A DNA stretch of 64,000 bases. It comes from Lewinellaceae bacterium. Lineage in GTDB: Bacteria; Bacteroidota; Bacteroidia; Chitinophagales; Saprospiraceae. Position numbers and translations under genes: made by a program. How positions within the stretch are numbered: the stretch's first letter is position 1; every line of letters begins with the position of its first letter. The stretch spans positions 195,449 through 259,448 of the forward strand of contig JADJOD010000007.1 of NCBI GenBank assembly GCA_016713985.1, written 5' to 3'. Shown piece by piece: positions 29,861 to 37,841 of this stretch. The notes beneath the pieces were generated by a model. It had not been told where the DNA came from. It saw only the letters and a list, made by a program, of their open reading frames with translations, and did not search any database.

Positions 29861-29948
29861 CGTGTCATTCTGAGCGCAGCGAAGAATCTGAGTAAGCCAT
29901 TTTACAAGAAGGGTTTATCAGATTCTTCGCTGCGCTCAGAATGACACG
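29861..29948. repeat. Perfect 31-bp inverted repeat GTCATTCTGAGCGCAGCGAAGAATCT
   Basis: The 31 bases at 29861-29891 recur exactly inverted at 29918-29948, with a 26-bp loop, in the 335-bp gap between carB and the TIR gene. This word is a widespread intergenic repeat in many bacterial genomes. It can fold into a strong hairpin in RNA from either strand. Confidence 0.9.
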
Positions 29949-29954
29949 ACGGGT

Positions 29955-29998
29955 TAAAAAAATGCCGGAAACCGGTTTTAAAAACCAGTTTCCGGCAT
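29955..29998 (-). terminator. Intrinsic hairpin with T-run upstream of carB
   Basis: ATGCCGGAAAC and GTTTCCGGCAT form an 11-bp stem around CGGTTTTAAAAACCA. Read on the minus strand it is followed by TTTTTTT. It lies about 130 bp upstream of carB, so it may be an attenuator in the carB leader or a terminator blocking read-through towards carB. Confidence 0.6.
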
Positions 29999-30103
29999 GA
30001 CCGAAGTGAACTGACGATCGGTTCGTTTTTTCATTTCGAGGGGCGAAGGTAGGCAAAACACCCAAAGATTTGGAAAGCGGGAGAAAAACAAATTTTTTCC
30101 CAA

Positions 30104-30111
30104 TACTTTTG
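30104..30111 (+). promoter_or_regulatory. Promoter -7 element of the TIR module
   Basis: TACTTTTG matches TAnnTTTG, 49 bp before the TIR gene start; no well-spaced -33 element was found. Confidence 0.4.
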
Positions 30112-30160
30112 CAATATCCCCGGTCACCATTGGTCGTTCTATTTCAATCAGTTACCCGCA

Positions 30161-31621
30161 ATGCCTGATATCTACATCTCCTACGCCTGGAAGGACCGCG
30201 AACAAACCCAGGACGACAGCCGCGAACACATCGTCGATCAGTTCTGCGAGGCTTGTAAAAAACGCGGTTACACGGTGCTGCGCGACAAAAGCACCCTCTC
30301 CTACCGCGACAGCATCGAAAACTTCATGCGGCAGATCGGCGCGGGCAAGTACGTGCTGGTGGTGGTCAGCGACAAATACCTGTTTTCGGAATACTGCATG
30401 TTCGAGGCGGTGAAGTTACTGGCGCACGAACGTTTTGAAGAGCGTGTGTTCCCCATCGTGTTGCCGGAGTCCAACGTATTCAATGCCGAAAAATCGCTCG
30501 ATTACAAGGTACACTGGCAGGACAAACTCCAGGCTTTTTCGCGCAAACTCGACGCCATCGGGCGCAGTTCGGGTATGGCGGAAATGCTGCTGAAGGAACG
30601 CGATTACAAGGAAATCGACGAAAACGTGCTCCAGTTTGTTACCCGCATCTCCAAAATGAACGTTTTGCCCCCGAAGGCGTTGCTCGACAGCGGCTTCAAG
30701 GATATTTTCGCCGCCCTGGAAAAACAGATCGCCAAAGACAACGCCCCGGAGCCGAAAACCACACCCGGAAAAGGTCCGGCGAGCCTGAAAGAACCCGCCT
30801 TCCCGAAATTCGACCTGCGAAACAAGGATAAATTCCGCTTCGAACACGCCCTGCGCCCGGCACAAACCAAAACGGTGGTCTCCAAATTCCCGGCCTCGCT
30901 GAATATCGTGGCCGATAAAGGCCAGGGCCGGCGGCGTTTTATGGAAGATTTGGCGACTTGCGGCATCGAAAACGAAAACATCCGGGTCGTACACATCAAA
31001 TTGCCCGTTTTTCTGAACGACTGGGATGCGTTTTTGCAGGAAGTGGCCCGGCAGGCGGACATCAGCCTGACGGAGAGTTACCAGGATTTTCGCTCCTACA
31101 TCCCGAACGCCATCATTTCGGGCATCACCGGCAAGGATCTGGTGGAATTACTGCGTGAAAGCGCCGTCAAACACCGGCAGCCGGTATTGTTCATCCTCGA
31201 AAATCTGGAGGTTTTTTTCGAAGCTCCCGAAGACATGGATTCGGCTTTTGGTATCGGCTTTTTGCAAAAACTCAACGCCCTGAAAAACAGGGATTTCTGT
31301 ACCCTGCTCGTATCCTCGCACCGTTCGGTCAACCACTCGGTGTTTAAAGGCATTTCTTCGCCGCTGACCTTGGACGAGATCAAACTCAACCTGCTCTCCG
31401 ACGAAAACCTGCGCGACGAAATCCTGCGCCGTATGCCCGACATAGCCGAAGACGCCCGCCTGTACCTCCAGGAACAACTCGAATCCGACCCCAACCACAC
31501 CTACCAGTTGCTGGAAGAACTGCTCAACGAACTCGAAGGCCACCCCAAAGCCGACCGCAAGGATATCAAAAGGATGCTGATTGATAAACGTCAAAAAATG
31601 GTGGGTTATGGAAGAAAATGA
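30161..31621 (+). CDS. TIR-domain protein with degenerate P-loop ATPase-like domain
   Basis: A 486-residue protein. The TIR domain (1-145) shows DIYISYAWKDREQT, GYTVLRDKSTLSYRDS, VVVSDKYLFSEYCMFEAVKL; Glu82 in SEYCMFE matches the catalytic glutamate of NAD-cleaving TIRs. A linker precedes an AAA/STAND-like fold (about 225-440): SLNIVADKGQGRRRF replaces the Walker A Lys-Ser/Thr by arginines, PVLFILENLEVFF stands for Walker B, and CTLLVSSHRSV fits sensor 1. The domain therefore probably does not hydrolyse ATP. The C-terminus is helical. It overlaps the next gene by 14 bp, so both are made together; a two-component immune receptor is likely. Confidence 0.85.
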   Translation: MPDIYISYAWKDREQTQDDSREHIVDQFCEACKKRGYTVLRDKSTLSYRDSIENFMRQIGAGKYVLVVVSDKYLFSEYCMFEAVKLLAHERFEERVFPIVLPESNVFNAEKSLDYKVHWQDKLQAFSRKLDAIGRSSGMAEMLLKERDYKEIDENVLQFVTRISKMNVLPPKALLDSGFKDIFAALEKQIAKDNAPEPKTTPGKGPASLKEPAFPKFDLRNKDKFRFEHALRPAQTKTVVSKFPASLNIVADKGQGRRRFMEDLATCGIENENIRVVHIKLPVFLNDWDAFLQEVARQADISLTESYQDFRSYIPNAIISGITGKDLVELLRESAVKHRQPVLFILENLEVFFEAPEDMDSAFGIGFLQKLNALKNRDFCTLLVSSHRSVNHSVFKGISSPLTLDEIKLNLLSDENLRDEILRRMPDIAEDARLYLQEQLESDPNHTYQLLEELLNELEGHPKADRKDIKRMLIDKRQKMVGYGRK

Positions 31622-33789
31622 AGTAGTCAAGCCGAAAAACGGGTGGGAGTTGTTGCGGTGGGTGGTATACGAGCCATACTTACTGCAGGAGTATTCTGAT
31701 TCGGTGAAAGATTGGAAAATGCGTCTTCGGGTAATGTTGAAGCCGATGGGCTGGATTGTTTTAATTTCAGTAGCAGTTTACCTGCTTTCGGGGATGGTGA
31801 TTGCGGGATTTGATTGGCCCGCACATTTTCCAGAACAATTCAAGCCGGGTCTTCTTGAAGTTTGGCATGGGTCTTTTTGGGAAAAATGGCAGGCATATTT
31901 CGCACTTACTTTTAAGAAATATTTATAACTTTAATAATTTATTTAGCGTTCGGTTTGGCGGTCGGTTTGGCGGTCGGTTTGGCGGTAGGTTTGGCGGGGT
32001 TTGGCGTTCGGTTTGGCGGAGGTTTGGCGGTCGGTTTGGCGGGAGTTTGGCGGTCGGTTTGGCGGTCGGTTTGGCGTTCGGTTTGGCGTTCGGTTTGGCG
32101 GGAGGCGGGAGGTTTGGCGGTCGGTTTGGCGTTCGGTTTGGCGGGAGGTTTGGCGGTCGGTTTGGCGGTCGGTTTGGCGGTCGGTTCGGCATTTTTATCC
32201 AGTTGGTTGTTTTTTTATTATCGATTGTATTCTTATGCATGGGATTCTTTAAACAGTTTTTTGGGAAGATATTATTTGGCCAAGAATCCACATTTATGGA
32301 TGGCGCGATCGGTTTTCCTGTTTTAGAATGGAAAACGATTTAAAACAGAAGCGTTTGAAACCCCGGAAAATGGCTCCCAATTTACAAGTTTTTTATTTAA
32401 AAGGACTTCCCTTCTATTGAATATTCGACGTGGACAATAAAAGATAACTGGCTTTTTTTCAAAACCTCAAGAACAGAAAAACTCTTCGAGCCCCCCACCC
32501 CCGACTGGTACACCCAACTCGAATCCACCCGCACCCACCTCTCCGATTTCGAACAGGAAAGCAACGTACAAATCCGTGTGCGTTACTTCCGGGCGTTCCG
32601 CGAGGAATTGAATAAATTGTACGACCTCGCGTTGCGCCAGCCGCCGGAGTGGAACGAATACTTCGTCAAAGCCCTCGACCTCTGGAAAAAATCCGCCGCC
32701 AACAAACTGCGCGACCTCGAACTGGAAGCCGCCGCCGAGGAACCCATTGCGGCCAACATCTACCGGGGTGGCGAAAAACTGAAACCCGAAGACAAGGAAT
32801 TGTTCCTCGGCCGCGCCGACCTGCGCGACGCTTTCAAAAAACGGGTGGTCACGGCCGTGCAGATGCCTTTGTTTTTTGTGCAGGGGCAGCGGCGTGTGGG
32901 AAAAAGTTCACTCATCGCTTTTTTGCCTTCTTTCTTAGACCGGGGCTTCACGGTGGTTTCCTTCGATATGCAGGAACATCCGGGACTCACGCTGCCCGCT
33001 TTGCTGCAAAAACTCCGCGAGCGTATCCATTCGGTCGTGCTCGGGCAAAATGCTCCCGAAATACCCCTGCCGGAAGACTGGGCAGGCGCCTGGCAAACCT
33101 TCCGCGAGGAATTGGATGGTATCGCCTCCGCACGCGAAGCCCGGATCGTTTTGGCCATCGACGAATACGAGGAACTGCATAAAATACTGCAAACCAACCC
33201 CGAACAGGGCGGCGCTTTGCTCGGGGCCATGCGCTCCTGGTCGCAGAGCCAGAACCGCGTGGTGTTCCTCTTCGCCGGCGCCGACTTCTTTTCCGAACTC
33301 AAAAATCCCAACTGGGCGGAGTATTTCGTGCAGGCCGAACGCCTTTACGTGGACTATCTCGGCCACGACGACTCGCTCGCGCTCATCAACCTGGTGGGAC
33401 TGAAATACCCGCCCGCGCTGCTCGAACGTATGTACCACGAAACGCAGGGCCACCCCTGCCTGCTGCAAAAGATCTGCCGCGAGATCGTCACCATCGCCAA
33501 CAAGGAAGGCCGCGAAAGCCGGGCCATCGTCGAAGCCGACTACGAAGAAGCCCTGCGCCGGGTGCTGCTCATGCCCGACGACGGCGTCGTGAATATTTTC
33601 TGGCAGCAATTCTGCGAAAACCGGGGCCTGAAAGACACGATCCGGCAGATTTTGCGCGGCGAAATGCCCGCCGATGAAAAGGCGCTGCTCGTGCTGGAAG
33701 ACCACCAATTCATCGTGCGCGACGCGGCGGGTGTGCGTATGCGCGTGCCACTCTTCGAATTGTGGCTGCGGCGGTATCAGGTGACGTGA
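31608..33789 (+). CDS. Membrane-anchored ATPase with (GLAV)n repeat, partner of the TIR protein (several frameshifts)
   Basis: I infer one protein of about 720 residues broken by indels. It starts MEENEVVKPKNGWELLRWVV, has a membrane segment (WIVLISVAVYLLSGMVI), then restoring one A near 31915 gives FITLIIYLAFGLAVGLAVG, leading into about 20 GLA(V/F/G) tetrapeptides (several membrane helices). After further shifts near 32000-32200 and 32330-32420, the reading TWTIKDNWLFFKTSRTEKLF continues into an AAA/STAND-type ATPase: Walker A VQGQRRVGKSSL, Walker B RIVLAIDEYEEL, sensor VVFLFAGADFF and a C-terminal winged-helix part ending LWLRRYQVT. Unlike its TIR neighbour the ATPase is intact. Confidence 0.7.
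31945..32195 (+). repeat. 12-bp GGTTTGGCGGTC tandem repeat encoding GLAV units
   Basis: About 20 units of 12 bp (GGTTTGGCG followed by GTC, TTC, GTA or GGA) encode GLAV/GLAF/GLAG tetrapeptides. Because the unit is a multiple of three, copy-number change would keep the frame. Present frame changes within it come from single indels and probably reflect consensus error. Confidence 0.85.
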
Positions 33790-33809
33790 TGACAAGGCAT
33801 TTTTTTTAG

Positions 33810-34255
33810 ACAGGATTTACAGGATTTACAGAATTAGAGTGTCCTCTTTTATCCTCTAAATCCTGTCAATCCTGTCTAAAAACAAAGGCTTGTCCTCTTT
33901 TATCCTAAATCCTGTCAATCCTGTCTAAAAACAAAGGCTTGTCCTCCTTTATCCTGTAAATCCTGTCTAAAAACAAAGGCTTGTCCTCCTTTATCCTGTA
34001 AATCCTGTCAATCCTGTCTAAAAACAAAAGCTTGTCCTCCTTTATCCTGTAAATCCTGTCAATCCTGTCTAAAAACAAAGGCTTGTCCTCTTTTATCCTG
34101 TAAATCCTGTCAATCCTGTCTAAAAACAAAGGCTTGTCCTCTTTTATCCTGTAAATCCTGTCAATCCTGTCTAAAAACAAAGGCTTGTCCTCTTTTATCC
34201 TGTAAATCCTGTCAATCCTGTCTAAAAACAAAGGCTTGTCCTCTTTTATCCGGTC
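33810..34255. repeat. 51-bp tandem repeat array
   Basis: The unit containing GCTTGTCCTCTTTTATCCTG and TAAATCCTGTCAATCCTGTC starts at 33888, 33937, 33979, 34030, 34081, 34132, 34183 and 34234: spacings 49, 42, then 51 five times. It reads openly on the minus strand as a 17-residue repeat, but this follows from 51 being divisible by three and I do not call a gene. The inverted word GACAGGATTTACAGG opens the region at 33811. Confidence 0.9.
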
Positions 34256-34274
34256 TGAAAAAACGTCAACCTTC

Positions 34275-34475
34275 ACCTTTTTTACCTGAACCTTCACCTA
34301 AAAAACGTGTCCCTTCACGTTTTTTACCTGAACGGACACCAAAAAAACCTCAACCTTCACCTTTTTTACCTCAACCTTCACCTTTTTTATGTGAACCTTC
34401 ACGTAAAAAACGTGTCCCTTCACGTTTTTTACCTGAACGGACACCAAAAAAACGTCAACCTTCACCTTTTTTTGG
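34275..34475. repeat. 21-bp repeat with phased A/T tracts (predicted curved DNA)
   Basis: Runs of six to seven A or T begin at 34278, 34300, 34320, 34341, 34362, 34383, 34405, 34425, 34446 and 34467, a period of 21 bp (two helical turns). The spacer words CCTTCAC, ACCTGAACGGACACC and CGTGTCCCTTCACG are themselves repeated. Such phasing is the classic sequence cause of intrinsic DNA bending. Confidence 0.85.
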
Positions 34476-34516
34476 TATTTCGGCAGTAAAAATTTCAAAA
34501 AATGGTCGATTATTAC

Positions 34517-34590
34517 AAATAAATTCCCACCGGCGACTTTTTCATTCTTCTATTATGTGTCACCGGTCAGGTCGTTTCAGTTTTTGTCCG
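34517..34590. repeat. 74-bp direct repeat, copy 1
   Basis: AAATAAATTCCCACCGGCGA to CAGGTCGTTTCAGTTTTTGTCCG. It matches copy 2 (35337-35411) at all but four or five positions. Confidence 0.9.
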
Positions 34591-35336
34591 GGAAACAGGG
34601 CTTCTTGAGGTGTCCTATTCGCTCCTCGGCGGGCTCGGGCGGCGGTGGCGGCGGTCGTCTGTCTGGCAGGAGTCTGTCGGTTGCCTCTTGGGTGTCGCCG
34701 GTGTTCCTCTGTGTCGCGGGCTAGGCGGTGTGTCTGTTCGGGGTGGTGTTCGGGGGTCTCGGTCGGGTTTGTTGGCGTTTTCTTCTGTTTGCCTTGAGGG
34801 TGCCGGCGGGGTTTTGATTTCGCGTGTTCCGGAAGGGTTGGGGCTTTGCTGCGTTTCTTTTGTGCGGCACTTCGCGTTTGTTTTCGGGCGGAAGCGGGTT
34901 TTGTGATCCCGATGTTTCCTCAGCGGCGCTTGGCTTTTGGTGCTCCGTGGCGGTTTGCGGATGGTCGTCCTGCGAGCGCAGGCTCTTCGTTTGAGGGGTC
35001 AGTTCTCCTGCGGTCCACGGGTCTTTGTGACTCCATCAATAACAACAACTCGTATCCGGGTAACCAGGAGAGATCGGCGGGTATGTACAATCGGCGTCTT
35101 CATGGGCCGGCCCTTCTTGGCTTTCCCTATCTGCCGGTGGGCTTTGCGGAACTTTGCCGGGGCGGAGCAGTTTGGCGTGGTGACCCCAAAGTCCTCGTTT
35201 CAAGAAGGGGCATCCACCATAATCCTGTTCTTTCGGCGGCCCAATGTCAGGGTCCATTAAAAAGGGCGTTGCGCGGAAAGAATTAAAGGGTAAGAAAGAA
35301 AAAAGGATAAGCGCATGATGGTATGCCTGTTTTAAA
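34591..35336. other. Unexplained 745-bp segment between direct repeats
   Basis: No credible gene: open frames here are short and without family resemblance, and the first 300 bp are markedly G/T-rich on the + strand. It could be a remnant of an inserted element, a decayed gene or an RNA gene. I cannot assign it. Confidence 0.5.
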
Positions 35337-35411
35337 AAATAAATTCCCACCGGCGATTTTTTCATTTTTCTATTGTGTGTCACCGGTCAGGTCGTTTCAG
35401 TTTTTTGTCCG
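35337..35411. repeat. 75-bp direct repeat, copy 2
   Basis: Second copy of the repeat at 34517-34590. It includes the stop codon and last residues of the adjacent GldN-like gene, so copy 1 may be a duplicated gene end. Confidence 0.9.
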
Positions 35412-36420
35412 CCGGTAATACAAGGGCCTCGAATACCGGAAATTCCCTTCATTATCTAAAACGTCCTGCATCGGCGCCACGGCGTCTAAACAAATGGACA
35501 GGCGCTTGCGGCGCTCGTCCCAGTACCAGGTTTGTACGAGTTGGAGGTGGCGAATGTGGCGCATCAGGTCGTAGTGAACAACGCTGGTGCCGGCTCCGTT
35601 CGGGCCCTCGGTAAAACAATGGAGCACAGTATCGCTGAAACTGATCAAAGAGCGGCGTTCGTCGGCGTCGAGCAGTTTGTCGTCAAACTGGTTGTACAGG
35701 GGCACGCTCCATATCGTTTTCCAGCATATTTTTCAGACAAACCAGCAACTCCGGGAGGGAGTCAGGGGCCGCGGGTGGACTGAGCAGGGCAACGGGCACT
35801 TTGGTTTTGTGTTGTTTGCCGGCGGTCATTTTGGCCCATACGATGTCGCCGGAAGCGATATCCGGGCGGGAATTTTCGGGGCGAAACCAGCACAAGGCTC
35901 GCAGGCCGGTGGAATCGCCGCTGTTGTCGTCCCGGGCCACAATCATCGGGGCGATGGCGAGTACTTCCGTGCTCCAGGTGTCGTTTTTACGGTGATAGGA
36001 GAGCCTCTGCCGCAGCCGCCAGACCTTGAAATCCTCGACCGGATAAGGATGCACATGTACGATCTGTATTTTTTCTTCATACGTTTCGGGGTCGAACGTA
36101 ATCATGGTCTGGCTACCCGGAAAAACTTCAAAAGGGTTGGCAGGTATCGTGAGGGCGGCATCTTTAAACACGGGGATTTTTTCTTCGATCAGGGCGTGAA
36201 AAAACAGATCGGCCAGGAAAGGGCTGGAAACATGACTGGCCGTATGTACCGCGCGGATCAGTTTGAGCGTGTTAATGCCCGAATCACCTTCCGTTTCTAA
36301 GGAAGGAATATCCACCACCCAGTCCTGTTCGATTTCGGCCGACCAAACTTCATTTTCTACGAGAGATTGTCCGCAAAGTACAGGAGGGAAGAATAAAAGG
36401 CCGAAGAAAAGTATCCGCAT
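35397..36420 (-). CDS. GldN-like T9SS-associated protein, copy A (one frameshift)
   Basis: About 340 residues. Signal peptide MRILFFGLLFFPPVLCGQS, then IEQDWVVDIPSLETEGDSGI, ITFDPETYEEKIQIVH, VWRLRQRLSYHRKNDTWSTE, LAIAPMIVARDDNSG and, after a one-base shift near 35705, PLYNQFDDKLL, LVQTWYWDERRKRLS and LDAVAPMQDVLDNEGNFRYS. The pattern (a W-x-x-x-x-x-DERR strand, then a hydrophobic strand ending in APxx) resembles the periplasmic T9SS ring protein GldN/PorN, present here as two repeats per protein. It is a paralogue of the next gene. GldN similarity is my reading of the motifs, not a search result. Confidence 0.6.
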
Positions 36421-36534
36421 AAGAACAACTATTTTTATGGTAAACATCCTGACCGAACAGGGGTTGTGTCAGAAGTCAGGAGCACTTTATTTTGGCTTTG
36501 AAACGGGAAATATTATTTTGAATCGCGGCCGAAC

Positions 36535-36569
36535 CAGACATTCCATGTTTTGAAAACCTGGAATGTCTG
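36535..36569. repeat. Hairpin between the two GldN-like genes
   Basis: CAGACATTCCA (36535-36545) and TGGAATGTCTG (36559-36569) form a perfect 11-bp stem with a self-complementary TTTTGAAAA loop. No T-run follows on the minus strand. Confidence 0.7.
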
Positions 36570-36654
36570 CGCATCATCCGAATAAAATTTCTCCCAATAC
36601 GCGACAATGCGCAACTTAAAGGCTTTTGACACAATCCCTACGGCTGAAAGTCAC

Positions 36655-37680
36655 CTATTTCCGCGTTTTCATCAAAAACATGGGCACTGAATACCTGAAA
36701 TTGCCCATAGAATCGATTACATTCCTGATCGGCGCCACGGCGTCGAGGCAAATGGACAGGCGGTTGCGGCGTTCGTCCCAGTACCAGGTCTGGTACAAAC
36801 CGAGTTCTTTGATATGGTCCGCGTTGATGTCATTACGCACCACCCTTACTTTTTCTTCATATGTTTCCGGGTCGAAGGTGACCACCGTGTCCGTGCGGGC
36901 CAGCATGGACATACGTTCCGGGGGAGTGAGCGGTTTGTTGTCCAATGTGCTGTAAAACGGCTTTTTCAGGTCCGTTTCCATTACTTTTAAAAGGTGAGGA
37001 ACGGGATTTTGGAAGCCTTCAGTGATTTTTACCGGTTTGGTTTTATCGATGACCACGTATGTTCCCGCCTGCCTGCTCCTGAAAGATTTTGCCCAAACGA
37101 CGCTGTTGGAAGTCAGTTTTTGGCGTTTACTTTCCGGACGAAACCAAAACAGTGGATGGGTACCGACGGAGTCACCGTTCATATCCCGCACGGTGATCAC
37201 GGGCGCGATGGCCTCGACTGTTGTGGTCCAGGTCGCGGATTTCCGGTGGTAGGCCAATATCTGTTTTAGCCGCCAGCCCTTGAACGTCTCGTACGGATTG
37301 AGGTCGTTGTGAATGATCCGAACCATTTCTTCATAGGTTTCAGGATTAAACGTCACGACCGTATCGGTCCTTTGAAAAAGCAGTTCCGGGTCGGCGGGAA
37401 CCTTGCAGGCAGCGTCCTGAAACACGGGCAGTTTATGCTGCCGTGCCGCGACAAACACCAAACCGGCTAAGTAAGGATACTGCCAATTCGATTCATTTTG
37501 CCCGGTGCGCAGCAGTTTCAGGGTGGTGACGCCGTACTCCCATTCGGCATCCAGCGACGGAATGTCCACCATCCAGTCCTGTTCGATTTCGGCGGCCCAT
37601 ACGATATCGGGGTCTTTTAAAAGGGCGGATTGGGCGGAAAGAAGTGCCGGCAGCAGGAAGAAATAAAGGAGCAGTCGCAT
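36655..37680 (-). CDS. GldN-like T9SS-associated protein, copy B
   Basis: A 341-residue intact paralogue of copy A. Signal peptide MRLLLYFFLLPALLSAQS, then IEQDWMVDIPSLDAEWEYGV. Two internal repeats each begin with TDTVVTFNPETYEEMVRII or TDTVVTFDPETYEEKVRVV and continue with a W-rich strand (GWRLKQILAYHRKSATW; LYQTWYWDERRNRLS) and a strand ending AIAPVITV or AVAPIRNV. HPLFWFRPESKRQKL resembles the PxFW segment of GldN. The start at 37680 is chosen because it begins the signal peptide. Its neighbour on the other strand is GldM-like. Confidence 0.65.
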   Translation of the reverse strand: MRLLLYFFLLPALLSAQSALLKDPDIVWAAEIEQDWMVDIPSLDAEWEYGVTTLKLLRTGQNESNWQYPYLAGLVFVAARQHKLPVFQDAACKVPADPELLFQRTDTVVTFNPETYEEMVRIIHNDLNPYETFKGWRLKQILAYHRKSATWTTTVEAIAPVITVRDMNGDSVGTHPLFWFRPESKRQKLTSNSVVWAKSFRSRQAGTYVVIDKTKPVKITEGFQNPVPHLLKVMETDLKKPFYSTLDNKPLTPPERMSMLARTDTVVTFDPETYEEKVRVVRNDINADHIKELGLYQTWYWDERRNRLSICLDAVAPIRNVIDSMGNFRYSVPMFLMKTRK

Positions 37681-37733
37681 GGAGGGGTGCAAGTTGGAGG
37701 TGTCTAAATGCGTTATGGTGAATACAGGGATAA

Positions 37734-37820
37734 GATGGAACACGGATAGCACGGATTGAACACGGATTTTCACAGATGGTATTAAAATCCGCGTCGAATC
37801 CATACCACCCGTGTTCCATC
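37734..37820. repeat. Imperfect inverted repeat with GGAACACGGAT words
   Basis: GATGGAACACGG (37734-) pairs with CCGTGTTCCATC (-37820), and inner arms continue with mismatches (ACACGGATTTT against AAAATCCGCGT). It separates the divergent GldN-like and GldM-like genes and so occupies their promoter region. Confidence 0.7.
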
Positions 37821-37841
37821 CTGCTAAAACGCCTGAATTGT

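Noticed and set aside
31923..32291. A proline-rich minus-strand frame (PPNRPPN repeats)
   Set aside because: Antisense of the GLAV-coding repeat; no independent support.
33905..34297. A 130-residue minus-strand reading frame with a 17-residue repeat
   Set aside because: It is an automatic result of the 51-bp repeat being divisible by three; no start context, signal or family resemblance, and the same DNA words occur as non-coding inverted repeats elsewhere.
33810..34480. CRISPR array
   Set aside because: The repeats are contiguous 51-bp and 21-bp tandem units without unique spacers, and no cas genes are near.
34298..34498. A 66-residue minus-strand frame of KVKV-type heptads
   Set aside because: It follows from the 21-bp repeat with A/T tracts. 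The DNA periodicity explains it better than coding.
34610..34906. A 98-residue + strand frame in the segment between the direct repeats
   Set aside because: Low-complexity Gly/Arg/Val composition from G/T-rich DNA, no start signal and no resemblance to known proteins.
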